Below the pieces are notes generated by a model. It had not been told where the DNA came from. It did not search any database and saw only the letters and a list, made by a program, of their open reading frames with translations. From assembly GCF_000015165.1 (NCBI RefSeq), contig NC_009485.1:6405501-6469500 (forward strand): a DNA stretch of 64,000 nt, in the 5' to 3' direction. A program made the position numbers and the translations under genes. This DNA comes from Bradyrhizobium sp. BTAi1. GTDB lineage: Bacteria; Pseudomonadota; Alphaproteobacteria; Rhizobiales; Xanthobacteraceae. Below, one piece after another: positions 7,942 through 18,069 of this stretch (within the stretch, counting starts at the first letter, position 1; each line of letters opens with the position of its first letter).

Positions 7942-9342
7942 CTAAACCACCCGCTCCACACCCGGCAGCGCCTGCACCAGATCGCGGAAGCGGGCGCCGC
8001 GGATCTCGAAATTGCGGAATTGGTCGAACGAGGCGCAGGCCGGCGACAGCAGGACCACGGCGTCCGTCAGCCCGGAAGCTTCGGCATCGGCAGCGGCCTG
8101 CGCCACCGCGACCTCGAGCGTGCCGGACATCGCGTGCGGAACCTTGTTGCCGAGCGTTCCGGCGAACTCCGCCGCGGCCTCGCCGATCAGATAGGCCTTG
8201 CGGATGCGCGGAAAGAAACCTTCGAGGCTGGTGATGCCACCGGCCTTGGGTTTGCCGCCGGCGATCCAGAAGATGTCGGCGAAAGACGACAGCGCATGCG
8301 CCGTCGCATCCGCGTTGGTGCCCTTGGAGTCGTTGACAAACAGGACATGGCCGCGGCGGCCGACCTGCTCCATGCGATGCACCAGCCCCGGGAAGCTGCG
8401 CAGCCCCTGCTGCAGCACATCCTGCTTCACGCCGATCGCGAGGGTAGCGGCGGCGGCGCAGGCGGCGTTCTGCGCATTGTGCTGGCCGCGCAGCGAGCCG
8501 ATGCCGCCGAGCCGCGCGACCTCGCTGCGCGCGCCACTTGCGCTGCGCAGGATGGTCTCGTGCTCGACATAGAGACCGTCAGCCAGCGGGTTCTTCACCG
8601 AAACGCGCACCACGCGCTTGCCGGCCTGGTCGAGCCGATCGGCGATCGCGCGCGAAAAGCCATCGTCCACGCCGATGATCGCGGTCCCCTCCGGCTTGAC
8701 GCCGGCAACCAGGCGCTCCTTGACCGCGGCGTAGTTTTCGATCGTGCCGTGGCGGTCGATGTGATCCTCGCTGACATTGAGCAGGATGCCCACGGTCGGA
8801 TCGAGCGACGGCGTCAGGTCGATCTGATAGGACGACATCTCGATGACGTGAACCCGGCCCATCCGCGGCGGCTCCAGCGACAGGATCGCGGTGCCGATAT
8901 TGCCGCCCAGCTGGGTGTCGTAGCCGGCGGTCTGCATCAGATGCGCGATCAGCGCCGTCGTCGTCGATTTTCCGTTGGTGCCGGTGATGGCGACGAACGG
9001 CGCATCCGGTGCGTGCCGCCTGCGCTCGCGGCAGAACAGCTCGATGTCGCCGATCACCTCGATGCCGGCCTCGCGCGCCTTGAGCACGCTCCAATGCGGC
9101 ACCGGATGAGTCAGCGGCACGCCGGGCGCCAGCACCAGCGCCGCGAAATCCGACCACGACACGGTGCGCAGATCCGCGGTGACGAAGCCGGCTTTGGCAG
9201 CCTCGGCCAGCCGCTCGGCGCCATCGTCGCCGGCCACGACGTCCGCACCGCCCGCGCGAAGGGCGTGGCAACTGGCGAGCCCGGACCCGCCAAGGCCGAA
9301 CACGGCGACGGTCTTTCCGGCGAATGAGGTAACGGGGATCAT
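7942..9342 (-). CDS. murD: UDP-N-acetylmuramoylalanine--D-glutamate ligase
   Basis: Adds D-glutamate to UDP-MurNAc-L-Ala. The 466-residue product has the N-terminal dinucleotide-like loop GLGGSGLA (residues 16-23), the Mur ligase P-loop GTNGKSTT (121-128), the NVSEDHIDRHG motif near 200 and the VNDSKGTNADAT motif near 328 that is characteristic of MurD. It begins one base after the mraY stop in transcriptional order, so the two are very probably cotranscribed and translationally coupled. Confidence 0.96.
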   Translation of the reverse strand: MIPVTSFAGKTVAVFGLGGSGLASCHALRAGGADVVAGDDGAERLAEAAKAGFVTADLRTVSWSDFAALVLAPGVPLTHPVPHWSVLKAREAGIEVIGDIELFCRERRRHAPDAPFVAITGTNGKSTTTALIAHLMQTAGYDTQLGGNIGTAILSLEPPRMGRVHVIEMSSYQIDLTPSLDPTVGILLNVSEDHIDRHGTIENYAAVKERLVAGVKPEGTAIIGVDDGFSRAIADRLDQAGKRVVRVSVKNPLADGLYVEHETILRSASGARSEVARLGGIGSLRGQHNAQNAACAAAATLAIGVKQDVLQQGLRSFPGLVHRMEQVGRRGHVLFVNDSKGTNADATAHALSSFADIFWIAGGKPKAGGITSLEGFFPRIRKAYLIGEAAAEFAGTLGNKVPHAMSGTLEVAVAQAAADAEASGLTDAVVLLSPACASFDQFRNFEIRGARFRDLVQALPGVERVV

Positions 9343-9343
9343 G

Positions 9344-10450
9344 TCAGCGCAGCTTCAGGGTCGACAGGCCGACCAGCGCCAGCATCACGGAGATGATCCA
9401 GAAGCGGATCACGATCTGCGGCTCGGTCCAGCCGAGTTGTTCGAAATGGTGATGGATCGGCGCCATCTTGAAGATGCGCTTGCCGGTCAGCTTGAACGAG
9501 GCCACCTGCACGATCACAGACACGGCTTCGAGCACGAACAGGCCGCCGATCACCGCCAGCACGATCTCGTGCTTCACCGCCACGGCGATCGAGCCGAGCA
9601 TGCCGCCGAGCGCCAGCGAGCCGGTGTCGCCCATGAAGATCGAGGCCGGCGGGGCGTTGAACCAGAGAAAGCCGAGCCCGGCCCCGAGCACCGCGCCGCA
9701 CAGCACGGCGAGCTCGCCGGTGCCCGCCACATAGTGGATCTGGAGATAATCCGAGAACACGGCGTTGCCGGCGAGGTAGGCGATCAGGCCGAAGCTCGCC
9801 GAGGCGATCATCACCGGAACGATCGCGAGGCCGTCGAGACCATCGGTGAGATTCACCGCGTTTCCGGCGCCGACGATGACGAAGGCGCCGAAGATGACGT
9901 ACATCCAACCGAACTTGATCACGAGATCCTTGAAGAAGGGAATCGCAAGGCCGGTCGAGGACGGGTCGCGTCCGAGCCGGACCAGCGCATAGCAGGCGAC
10001 CAGTGCGATGCCGGCCTCGATCAGGATCCGCGCACGCCCGGCAAAGCCCGAATGCGACTGCTTGGTGACCTTCAGGTAATCGTCATAGAAGCCGACGAAG
10101 CCGAAGCCGAGCGTCACCGCCAGCACGATCCAGACGTAAGGATTGAGCGGATTGGCCCACAGCACGGTCGAGACGACGAGGCCCGACAGGATCATCAGGC
10201 CGCCCATCGTCGGCGTGCCCTTCTTGCTGATGATATGCGATTGCGGGCCGTCGGCGCGGATCGGCTGTCCCTTGCCCTGGCGCAGGCGCAGATGATCGAT
10301 GATCCAGGGACCGAACAGGAATACGAACAATGCGCCGGTCACCACGGCGCCGCCGGTGCGGAACGTGATGTAGCGGAACACGTTGAGCAGGCCGCGAAAC
10401 ATCGCCAGGCTCGGAAACGTATTCGTCAGCTCGATCAACCAGTAAAACAT
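9344..10450 (-). CDS. mraY: Phospho-N-acetylmuramoyl-pentapeptide transferase
   Basis: Polytopic membrane enzyme that makes lipid I by transferring phospho-MurNAc-pentapeptide to undecaprenyl phosphate. The 368-residue product shows the MraY signatures: KKGTPTMGGLMI near residue 75, GFYDDYLKV near 121 with the catalytic aspartates, NAVNLTDGLDGLA near 196 and FMGDTGSLALGG near 267, followed by the APIHHHFE motif. Length and order are normal. The gap to murF upstream is 199 bp and holds no recognisable gene. Confidence 0.97.
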   Translation of the reverse strand: MFYWLIELTNTFPSLAMFRGLLNVFRYITFRTGGAVVTGALFVFLFGPWIIDHLRLRQGKGQPIRADGPQSHIISKKGTPTMGGLMILSGLVVSTVLWANPLNPYVWIVLAVTLGFGFVGFYDDYLKVTKQSHSGFAGRARILIEAGIALVACYALVRLGRDPSSTGLAIPFFKDLVIKFGWMYVIFGAFVIVGAGNAVNLTDGLDGLAIVPVMIASASFGLIAYLAGNAVFSDYLQIHYVAGTGELAVLCGAVLGAGLGFLWFNAPPASIFMGDTGSLALGGMLGSIAVAVKHEIVLAVIGGLFVLEAVSVIVQVASFKLTGKRIFKMAPIHHHFEQLGWTEPQIVIRFWIISVMLALVGLSTLKLR

Positions 10451-10649
10451 CCAACCCGCCTATGCCGCTTCGCCGAGACCGAGCCACGTGATCTCAATGG
10501 ATTCGCGGGCGCGAATCCGATCCAGCCTCTTTTAACCACGATCGGAGCCGGGTGCGAATCGTTGCCTGCGAGGGCATGATCCCTCCGGCATGGCTGCCCC
10601 GCTGCCGATAGCCAGATTTTGTTCCACCGCGCCGCGATATCGCCCGATT

Positions 10650-12026
10650 TCAATTCGAGGCCTGCAGCGCAGCGGCGAGCTTCTGCACGAACTTGTTCAC
10701 CCAGAAGATCTTCTTGCTGCCCTTGATGACGACGACGTCGTCCGGTGCAAGCAGCGCGGCCACCTGGCTGGCGTCCAGTGTCGCCGGGTCCTCGTGCCAG
10801 CCGAGTCGCTTCTCCGGCGGCAGCTTCTCGAACAGATGACGCATCAGCGGACCGACGCAGTACACCCCGTCGATCCCTGTGACATGCCCGACCATGTCGG
10901 CATGATAGGCCGGCGCCTCGTCCCCCAGCTCCAGCATGTCGCCGATCACCGCGATCCGCCGCCCGCGCACCGGCCGCGCCTGCAGACTGTCGAGCGCCGC
11001 CGCCATGCTCGCGGGATTGCCGTTGAAGCTGTCATCGATCAGAACGATCTCGCCAATGCGCTGCTCGACGCCCCGCCCGGTCATAATGCCGACCTCGCCC
11101 AGTTCGCGCGCCAGCAGCACCGGATCAAGCCCGGCCGCGGCGACGGAGGCGAGTGCCGCCAAGGCGTTATGCAGGCGATGCGGTGCCCCCGGGGTCAGCG
11201 AGAACGCCAGATGACGGCCGGCAATGTCAGCCGTGACGTCCCAGCTCTCGCCGGCAGGAACCTGCGACATGGCATGAACGTCGGCGCCAGCGCCGAATCG
11301 CAGCACCCTGCCGGGCCATTCGGGCGCGGCAAGATCAACCGGCAGCACCAGGATGCCGTCCGACGGCAACCCACGCGCGATCGAGACCTTCTCCTTGCGG
11401 ATCGCCTCAAGGCTGCCGAGCTTCTCCAGGTGCACCGGCTGCACATTGACGACCAGCGCCACCGTCGGCTGCGACAGCTCAGTCAACCGCGCAATTTCTC
11501 CTTGCTGGTTCATGCCCATCTCGACCACCCACACCGAGGCGCTCGGATCGGCGTTGCACAGCGTCAGCGGCACCCCCCAGAAATTGTTGAAACTCGACGG
11601 GCTCGCGGACGCTCCGGGATAGGCGGCGATGAACTCCTTGGTCGAGGTCTTGCCGGCGCTGCCAGTAAGACCGATGACCGGGCCGTGGAAGCGGGCCCGC
11701 GCCGCGCGGGCGAGCGCCCATAGCCCGTCGATCAACGTGTCCGGCACCACCAATTGCGGAACGCTGATGCCGTCGATTCGGTGCGGAACGATCATCGCGA
11801 CCGCACCGGCCTGCTCGGCATTGGCCGCAAATTCCCAGCCGTCGCGGCTGGAGGCGAAGCTCGAGACGAACCCCCCGCTCGGCGTGCCGCTCAGCGCAAC
11901 GAACAGGCTGCCGGGCTTCACCGCGCGGCTGTCCTGCGTCACGAGATCGATCGGCGTCTCCGGATAATCGCCGGCAAGGCCGAGCGCGCGCGCCACCTCG
12001 GCCACCGTCCACAGCGCCTTCGTCAT
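10650..12026 (-). CDS. murF: UDP-N-acetylmuramoyl-tripeptide--D-Ala-D-Ala ligase
   Basis: Completes the cytoplasmic peptidoglycan precursor by adding the D-Ala-D-Ala dipeptide. The 458-residue product has the Mur ligase P-loop TGSAGKTSTK (residues 121-130), the MGMNQQGEI segment near 172 and the DDSFNGNPASM motif near 333, with an N-terminal segment containing VTQDSRAVKPGSLFVAL typical of MurE and MurF. Its ATG overlaps the murE stop by four bases (ATGA), indicating translational coupling. Confidence 0.96.
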   Translation of the reverse strand: MTKALWTVAEVARALGLAGDYPETPIDLVTQDSRAVKPGSLFVALSGTPSGGFVSSFASSRDGWEFAANAEQAGAVAMIVPHRIDGISVPQLVVPDTLIDGLWALARAARARFHGPVIGLTGSAGKTSTKEFIAAYPGASASPSSFNNFWGVPLTLCNADPSASVWVVEMGMNQQGEIARLTELSQPTVALVVNVQPVHLEKLGSLEAIRKEKVSIARGLPSDGILVLPVDLAAPEWPGRVLRFGAGADVHAMSQVPAGESWDVTADIAGRHLAFSLTPGAPHRLHNALAALASVAAAGLDPVLLARELGEVGIMTGRGVEQRIGEIVLIDDSFNGNPASMAAALDSLQARPVRGRRIAVIGDMLELGDEAPAYHADMVGHVTGIDGVYCVGPLMRHLFEKLPPEKRLGWHEDPATLDASQVAALLAPDDVVVIKGSKKIFWVNKFVQKLAAALQASN

Positions 12027-13483
12027 GATGCCCTCGCTGCCAATGCGTCCGCGACCGCTTCATGATCGCTGAAATGCAGGGTGGTGCCGCCGATGATCTG
12101 CCCGACCTCATGCCCCTTGCCGGCAATTACGAGGGCGTCGCCAGGCTGCAATTCGCCGATCGCGACCTTGATCGCCTCGGCGCGGTCGCCGATCTCGCGC
12201 GCACCGGGCGCGGCAGCCAAGATCGCGGCCCGGATCGCTGCCGGATCCTCGCTGCGCGGATTGTCGTCGGTGACGATCACGCGATCGGCCTCGGCGGCAG
12301 CGATAGCGCCCATCAAAGGCCGCTTGCCGGTATCACGGTCGCCGCCGGCGCCAAACACGACAACGAGCTGTCGCGCGGCATAGGGCCGCAGCGCCTGCAA
12401 CGCCTTGGCCAGCGCATCCGGCTTGTGCGCGTAGTCGATGAAGATGGGCGCGCCATTGTGCTCGCCGACCAGTTCGAGCCGGCCCTTGGCGCCTTCAAGC
12501 GTCTCCAGCGCCTCGAACACGGCCTGCGGATCGCTGCCGGTGCCGATCGCGAGTCCCGCCGCGACCAGCGCATTTTCGACCTGGAACGCGCCGACCAGCG
12601 GCAGGCGGATCGTGTACATGCGACCGCAATGCTGGAGCTGGAGCTGCTGGGCGAAGCCATCGATGGCTGCGGCGACGAGCCGGATGCCCGCCCCCGCGCC
12701 ATCGCCATGCGTGCCAACGGTCATCAGGCGAAGATCGCGCGCTTGTGCCGCGGCCATGACATCCGCCGAGCATTCATGATCGGCCGAGATCACCGCAGCA
12801 CCGCCGGGGGGCACGAGATCGCGAAACAGCCTCAGCTTGGCGTTGAGATAATGCGCGAGGTCGGGGTGATAATCCATGTGATCGCGCGAGAGATTGGTGA
12901 ACCCGCCGGCCGAGACCCGAACACCGTCGAGGCGATATTGGTCGAGCCCGTGCGACGACGCCTCGAAGGCCAGATGGGTGACGCCGTCCTGCGTGATCTC
13001 ATCGATCTGCCGGTGCAGCGCGATCGGATCGGGCGTGGTCAGCGAGCCGTAGACCGTGCGCTTGTCCGACACCAGGCCGACCGTACCGATGCTGGCCGAG
13101 CTGTGACCGAGCTTCTGCCAGATCTGCCGCGTGAAGGCCGCGACCGAGGTCTTGCCGCTGGTCCCAGTCACGGCGGCGATCGTCGCCGGCTGGCGCGGAT
13201 AGAACCGCGCTGCGGCCATCGCCAGCGCCAGCCGCGGGTTAGGCAGCTCAACATAAGGTACGGACAGCGCCGTGCCAGGCGGAGACCCGCCGGCCACGGC
13301 GATCGCGCCGGCCGCAATGGCCGCAGCGATGAAGCGGGCGCCATCGGTCTTCGCTCCGGACAGCGCGAAGAACAGATCGCCGGGCCGGACCGCGCGGCTG
13401 TCAACGGCCAAGCCGGAGACGTCGACGGCGGCGATCTCCGGGTCGCGCCCAGCCGCATCGCCGAGAAGATCGTGGAGTTTCAT
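12023..13483 (-). CDS. murE: UDP-N-acetylmuramoyl-tripeptide synthetase, meso-diaminopimelate type
   Basis: Adds the third stem-peptide residue. The 486-residue product has the N-terminal VDSRAVRPGDLFFAL segment, the P-loop GTSGKTS (residues 107-113), the SSHGLDQYRLDGV motif near 186 and, near 400, the DDNPRSEDP motif. DNPR is the known determinant of meso-diaminopimelate specificity, so the wall should be the usual Gram-negative A1-gamma type. It overlaps murF by four bases and follows ftsI by 70 bp. Confidence 0.96.
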   Translation of the reverse strand: MKLHDLLGDAAGRDPEIAAVDVSGLAVDSRAVRPGDLFFALSGAKTDGARFIAAAIAAGAIAVAGGSPPGTALSVPYVELPNPRLALAMAAARFYPRQPATIAAVTGTSGKTSVAAFTRQIWQKLGHSSASIGTVGLVSDKRTVYGSLTTPDPIALHRQIDEITQDGVTHLAFEASSHGLDQYRLDGVRVSAGGFTNLSRDHMDYHPDLAHYLNAKLRLFRDLVPPGGAAVISADHECSADVMAAAQARDLRLMTVGTHGDGAGAGIRLVAAAIDGFAQQLQLQHCGRMYTIRLPLVGAFQVENALVAAGLAIGTGSDPQAVFEALETLEGAKGRLELVGEHNGAPIFIDYAHKPDALAKALQALRPYAARQLVVVFGAGGDRDTGKRPLMGAIAAAEADRVIVTDDNPRSEDPAAIRAAILAAAPGAREIGDRAEAIKVAIGELQPGDALVIAGKGHEVGQIIGGTTLHFSDHEAVADALAARAS

Positions 13484-13553
13484 CCTGGTCCCGCACCAGT
13501 TCCGCCCCGCCCCCTGCGGGCGGCGGCGTCAAAGCCAGCAATTCGACGACGGC

Positions 13554-15302
13554 TTACTGTGTCAGGCGCGATGCCGCAAGAATTTGGCGGTCGGACGGCG
13601 GCAGGTCGAAGCGGGGCTCGATACCGAGCAGCGGCCCGATCCGGGCGATCACGTTGCCGGCGGTCGGCACCGCGTTCCAGCCGGAGGTGATGAAGCCGTA
13701 GGTTTCCTTCAGCGGCTGGGGCTCGTCCAGCATGATCAGAAGCTGGTACCGCGGCTTGTCCGCCGGGATCACCGCGGTGAACAGGGTCAGCACCTTCTTT
13801 TTGGCGTAGCGACCATTGATCACCTTCTCGGCCGTGCCGGTCTTGCCGCCGATATAATAGCCCTTGACGTCGGCCTTTCGCGCGGTGCCGACCTCGGCAT
13901 TGAGGCGCATCAGATAGCGCATCTTCTCGGAGGTTTCCGGCTTGATGACGCGCTTGGCCAGCGCCATCGCCTCCTCTTCCGTGCGCTTCATGAAGGTCGG
14001 CGGGATCAAGAGGCCACCATTGACCAGCGCGCTGACGCCCATCACGCCCTGCAACGGCGCCACCGCCATGCCGTGACCGAACGCGATCGTGACCGTGTTC
14101 AACTCAGCCCAGCGCTTCGGCAGGATCGGCGAGGCGCTCTCCGGCAGTTCGGTGCGCAGCCGGTCGAACTGACCCATCTTGCGCAGGAACGCCTTGTGCG
14201 CCTCCACGCCCTGCGTCAACGCGATCCTGGCAGCGCCGACATTGGACGAGAAGTAGAACACTTCCTTCATGCTGAGAAAGCGGCCCTTGGGCTCATCGTC
14301 ATGGATCGCGAACTTGCCGTAATGCAGCGGCCCGCGTGCATCCCAGAGCGAGTTGAGATCATATTTGCCGGTGTCGAGCGCCATCGCCAGAGTGAAGGCC
14401 TTGAAGGTCGATCCCATCTCATACACGCCAGTGGTCAGGCGGTTGATCCGATCTGGATCATGCGCTTCCTTCGGGCTGTTCGGATCAAAATCCGGCAGCG
14501 ACACCATGGCAACGATCTCGCCGGTCCTGACATTGACGACGAGGCCGGAAGCCGCCTTGGTCTTAAACTTCTCCTTGGCTTTGAGCAGTTCGTCGCGCAG
14601 CGCATGCTCGACGCGCAGATCGACCGACAGCTCGATCGGGCGTTGCAGCCGATCGGTAGCAAAGCCAGCGCGGTGCAGGTCGGCGAGGCCCTGATTGTCG
14701 AGCCACTTCTCCATACCGGCGATGCCCTGGTTGTCGATGTTCACCAGGCCGATCAGATGCGCAACCTCGTTGCCGGTTGGATAAACGCGCTTGTTCTCGC
14801 GCAGGAAACCGACGCCCGGCAGGCCAAGGCGGTGAATGTCCTGCTGCTGCTTCGGCGACATCTCGCGCTTCAGCCAGACGAAGCCCTTGCGTGACATCAA
14901 GCGCTCGCGCACCTCGCTTGTATCGAGGTCCGGCAATGTCGCGGTCAGAAGCTCGATCGCCTCGTCCTTGTCGATGAGGCGGCGCGGCTCGGCGAACAGG
15001 CTCGGCGTCTTCACGTCGGTGGCGAGCACGGCGCCGTTGCGATCGACGATATCGGGCCGTGCGGTGGCGATGGCGTCCTGCTGCGCGGCCCGCCGCGCGG
15101 TCGGACCATCGGCACCAACCGCGAACATCACCAGCCGTCCGCCGATGATCGCATAGACGGCGGCAAAGGCGATGATCGCGAGACCAATTCGCGCACGCGC
15201 CTTGGCGGTGCGATCGACATCGCGCCCATACAGCAGCGTGCGGATCAATCGCTGCCGCCAGGGCTCCTGCGGCTTGACGTGAGGCCGAAGCTGATCGGTC
15301 AT
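13554..15302 (-). CDS. ftsI: Septal peptidoglycan transpeptidase (PBP3)
   Basis: Class B penicillin-binding protein cross-linking septal peptidoglycan. The 582-residue product has one N-terminal membrane helix (about residues 38-62), a PBP dimer domain containing RPDIVDRNGAVLA, and a transpeptidase domain with the three catalytic motifs: S298-TFK, SSN near residue 353 and KTGT near 430. It overlaps the ftsL stop by four bases and precedes murE, in standard dcw order. Confidence 0.96.
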   Translation of the reverse strand: MTDQLRPHVKPQEPWRQRLIRTLLYGRDVDRTAKARARIGLAIIAFAAVYAIIGGRLVMFAVGADGPTARRAAQQDAIATARPDIVDRNGAVLATDVKTPSLFAEPRRLIDKDEAIELLTATLPDLDTSEVRERLMSRKGFVWLKREMSPKQQQDIHRLGLPGVGFLRENKRVYPTGNEVAHLIGLVNIDNQGIAGMEKWLDNQGLADLHRAGFATDRLQRPIELSVDLRVEHALRDELLKAKEKFKTKAASGLVVNVRTGEIVAMVSLPDFDPNSPKEAHDPDRINRLTTGVYEMGSTFKAFTLAMALDTGKYDLNSLWDARGPLHYGKFAIHDDEPKGRFLSMKEVFYFSSNVGAARIALTQGVEAHKAFLRKMGQFDRLRTELPESASPILPKRWAELNTVTIAFGHGMAVAPLQGVMGVSALVNGGLLIPPTFMKRTEEEAMALAKRVIKPETSEKMRYLMRLNAEVGTARKADVKGYYIGGKTGTAEKVINGRYAKKKVLTLFTAVIPADKPRYQLLIMLDEPQPLKETYGFITSGWNAVPTAGNVIARIGPLLGIEPRFDLPPSDRQILAASRLTQ

Positions 15303-15691
15303 TGCTGATCCTCCGGAGGACGCACCGACCCGGTCACAGGGGGCTCATCGTTGATCGCGTCGATCGTATCGATCATGGATCCGATCGGATCGGGATTGTC
15401 GGAACGGGCGAACCGGGGCGGCCGCTCCGGCAGGTTCTTGAGGCTGTCATATTGCGTGGCGTTGAGCGGCTTCAACGGCAGGTGGCGCTCGACCAATCCT
15501 TGCAGCCGCAGGGGAGCGTCGAGCTTGGCCCATTCCGAGCGCAGGATCGCGATGGCCTCGCGCTGCTCGCGGATCTCGGCCCGCAGTTGCAGCACGCGCT
15601 CGACACGCGCAGTCGATTCCATCTTGATGCGATAGACATAGGCGGCGGCGAAGATCAGCGAGCAGATCACGACCAGATGGAGGAGGCGCAT
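15299..15691 (-). CDS. ftsL: Cell division protein FtsL
   Basis: Small bitopic division protein expected to pair with FtsB and FtsQ and activate FtsWI. The 130-residue product has an N-terminal membrane helix (residues 3-20) followed by a coiled-coil-like stretch rich in E, R and L (about 25-60), then a proline-containing periplasmic tail. Sequence conservation in this family is low, so the assignment rests on topology plus the position between rsmH and ftsI, three bases after rsmH and overlapping ftsI by four. Confidence 0.88.
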   Translation of the reverse strand: MRLLHLVVICSLIFAAAYVYRIKMESTARVERVLQLRAEIREQREAIAILRSEWAKLDAPLRLQGLVERHLPLKPLNATQYDSLKNLPERPPRFARSDNPDPIGSMIDTIDAINDEPPVTGSVRPPEDQQ

Positions 15692-15694
15692 GCG

Positions 15695-16690
15695 TTACCC
15701 TCCTCGCAGGACGTCGGCCAAGCGCGGCCAAGATGACGAAGCAGGCGGGAGGCGGGCCGGCGCTGCGGTGCGCTCGGCGCCGCGCAGCTTGGCCGAGCGT
15801 GCACGCGGATTGGCCTCGATTTCGCTCTGATCGGCCACGACCGGCTTGCGGTTGAGCAGTTGAAAGGTCGGCGTCTCCTGGGCGATCTCGGGCAGATGGC
15901 GCGAGCCGCCACCGGTCTTGCTCCGTTCAGCCAGGAAGGTCTTGACGATCCGATCTTCGAGCGAATGGAACGAGACGACAGCCAGCCGGCCGCCCGGAGC
16001 CAACACCTGCTCGGCCGCCGACAAGGCCTGCTCCAGTTCGTCGAGCTCTTCATTGACGAGAATGCGCAGGCCCTGGAACGTCCGTGTCGCCGGATGAATA
16101 TCGCCCGGCTTCGATCTCACCACGCGCGCGACGATATCGGCCAGTTGCCGCGTGGTCGTGATCGGCTGCTCCTTGCGCGCAGCGACGATGGCGCGAGCCA
16201 CAGCACGCGAGTGGCGCTCTTCGCCGAAGATATAGATGATGTCCGCCAGATCGCGTTCGGCGGCCTGCGCCACGACGTCAGCAGCGGTCGGTCCGGTCTC
16301 CCCCATCCGCATGTCGAGCGGGCCATCGAAGCGGAAGGAGAAGCCCCGCGCGGCGGAATCGAGCTGCATCGACGAGACGCCGACATCCATCACAATGCCG
16401 TCAACTTGGGACAACCCGAGCGATGCACAGATGTCGGCGATCGCCGAGAAGCGGTTCTCGACCAGCGTGAGGCGAGCGCCGGCCTCCGCGACGAGCGCGG
16501 CGCCGCCGGCGATCGCCGTGCTGTCGCGGTCAATCCCGATCACCCGCGTTCCCGGGGACTGCAGAATCAACCGGGTGTATCCGCCCGCGCCGAAGGTCGC
16601 ATCGATATAGGTTCCGCCCTCGCGCGGAGCGAGCATGGCCACCGCCTCCGGACCAAGCACCGGGACGTGTCGCGGGTCAGCCGTGCTCAC
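15695..16690 (-). CDS. rsmH: 16S rRNA (cytosine(1402)-N4)-methyltransferase
   Basis: SAM-dependent enzyme (formerly MraW) methylating C1402 of 16S rRNA. The product from GTG 16690 has 331 residues and begins [20 protein letters not shown], matching the family start. It has the SAM motif [11 protein letters not shown] near residue 35, the [16 protein letters not shown] motif near 95-110 and [10 protein letters not shown] near 250. The frame stays open to an ATG at 16945, but those 85 residues are arginine- and proline-rich and non-conserved; GGAG lies about ten bases before the GTG, supporting the short form. It heads the dcw cluster. Confidence 0.93.
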
Positions 16691-17213
16691 GCGGACGCTC
16701 CGCGAGGGTGCCGCTGGGTCAGATTGGCTTTGGTCGGCTGCGAGCCCATCGCGCCTTCGATCCTCGCGCCCCTTCAACTCGCCAAGCCATCTCTCGGGTT
16801 GGTCAGCCATCCACCGCGACGGCTCGGTATCGCCGACACAACGCAGCTGTGCCGGGGACCGGGGCCTCGGCCCGGCGGCGATCACGCGGCGCTGGCTGGG
16901 CCAGGAACCGCTTTCCATCGTGATCTGCCGTGCAGGACCTTGCATCGTGGCGGCTGGCCGTCCCGAAAGCCGGCTTGGCTCTTCACCGCTCAGTAACGGC
17001 GTTCAGCGTTAACAAACCGTTGATGGTCTGTGGCGGATATTAGGCACTTCTCCTCGGACGCGACCAGCTCATGGGCGACCTCCGGCAATGCATGAGGTTG
17101 CTCGCAGCAATCGGGTAGATGCGATTTCGATTGCGGTTGGGAGATGCAAAAGAGTAGTGCGTGCCCATATTCGATTTGAGCCATTTGCCGTCGCCAGCCG
17201 CTTCGAGTGCGTC
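16691..17213. promoter_or_regulatory. Divergent promoter region of the dcw cluster and the amidase gene
   Basis: These 523 bases separate rsmH (minus) from the amidase gene (plus). They must contain the main dcw promoter and the amidase promoter. Both flanking frames extend into the region, but the extra residues look non-coding in composition. An AT-richer patch with GTTAACAAACCGTTGATGG lies around 17007-17026. No mraZ gene is present. I could not fix -35 and -10 boxes with confidence. Confidence 0.45.
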
Positions 17214-18065
17214 ATGCCGAATTCAACCGACAAGCCCGAATCGAATCGTCCACGCGCGCTGCCGATCCCCAAGGGCTGTGCTGAGCTGCCGCTCTTCACC
17301 CCGGACTCGTCGATTGCATCCGACGTCATCCCCTCCGCAAATTTCGGTGAGCGCAAAGGTGGCCGACAGCCGGACATGGTCATCCTCCATTATACCGGGA
17401 TGCCGGACGTGGAGGGCGCGATCACCAAGCTGTGCACCGCCGGCAGCGAGGTCTCCGCGCATTACATCGTGCTGGAGGACGGGCGAATCGTGCAGTGCGT
17501 CCCGGAGGCGATGCGCGCCTGGCATGCCGGTCTCTCGTCCTGGGGCGGAGACGAGGACATCAACTCCTGCTCGATCGGCGTCGAGATTGTCAATCGCGGC
17601 CATGATTGGGGCTACCCGGACTTTCCGCCGCGGCAGATCGCGGCGGTGATTGCGCTGTGCCGGGGCATCATGCTCCGCCGCAACGTCCCGGCGCATCGCA
17701 TTCTCGGTCATTCCGACGTCGCGCCGTCGCGCAAGAAAGATCCGGGCGAGAAATTCCCTTGGCACTCGCTGGCCAATTCGGGGGTCGGCCATTGGGTGCA
17801 GCCGGCGGCGATCACCAAGGGCGAGACGCTGAAGCTCGGCAGCATCGGCGATGACGTCAGGGGCCTGCAGAAGGCGCTCGCCAAATATGGCTATGGCGTG
17901 CCGATCACCGGCAAGTTTGACGGCATCACCATGGACGTCGTCACCGCGTTCCAACGTCATTTCCGCCCCGAGCGGATCGACGGCATCGCCGACCGCTCGA
18001 CTCTGTGGACCCTGCATGCGCTGCTGACGAGCTTGCCGGCAGAGGAACCGGCAACGCGCGTCTGA
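17214..18065 (+). CDS. N-acetylmuramoyl-L-alanine amidase with peptidoglycan-binding domain
   Basis: Zinc amidase of the AmpD/AmiD (Amidase_2) family that removes the stem peptide from MurNAc. From ATG 17214 the product has 283 residues. The catalytic domain runs from about residue 40 to 195 with zinc ligands H59 in VILHYTG and the HRILGHSDVAPSRKKDPGEKFPW region. A C-terminal PG_binding_1 domain (about 205-275) contains GDDVRGLQKALAKYGYGV. No export signal is visible, so it may act in muropeptide recycling rather than outside, as for AmpD-type enzymes. ATG 17088 would add a 42-residue extension lacking features. It is divergent from the dcw cluster. Confidence 0.92.
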   Translation: MPNSTDKPESNRPRALPIPKGCAELPLFTPDSSIASDVIPSANFGERKGGRQPDMVILHYTGMPDVEGAITKLCTAGSEVSAHYIVLEDGRIVQCVPEAMRAWHAGLSSWGGDEDINSCSIGVEIVNRGHDWGYPDFPPRQIAAVIALCRGIMLRRNVPAHRILGHSDVAPSRKKDPGEKFPWHSLANSGVGHWVQPAAITKGETLKLGSIGDDVRGLQKALAKYGYGVPITGKFDGITMDVVTAFQRHFRPERIDGIADRSTLWTLHALLTSLPAEEPATRV

Positions 18066-18069
18066 GTGA

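Noticed and set aside
12062..13690. Long plus-strand frame of 542 codons opposite murE and ftsI
   Set aside because: It lies antisense to two certain genes, is arginine-, aspartate- and glycine-rich in the manner of high-GC shadow frames, and has no start context or recognisable domain.
16691..16945. N-terminal extension of RsmH from ATG 16945
   Set aside because: Family homology starts at the GTG at 16690, which has a GGAG site; the extra 85 residues are non-conserved in appearance.
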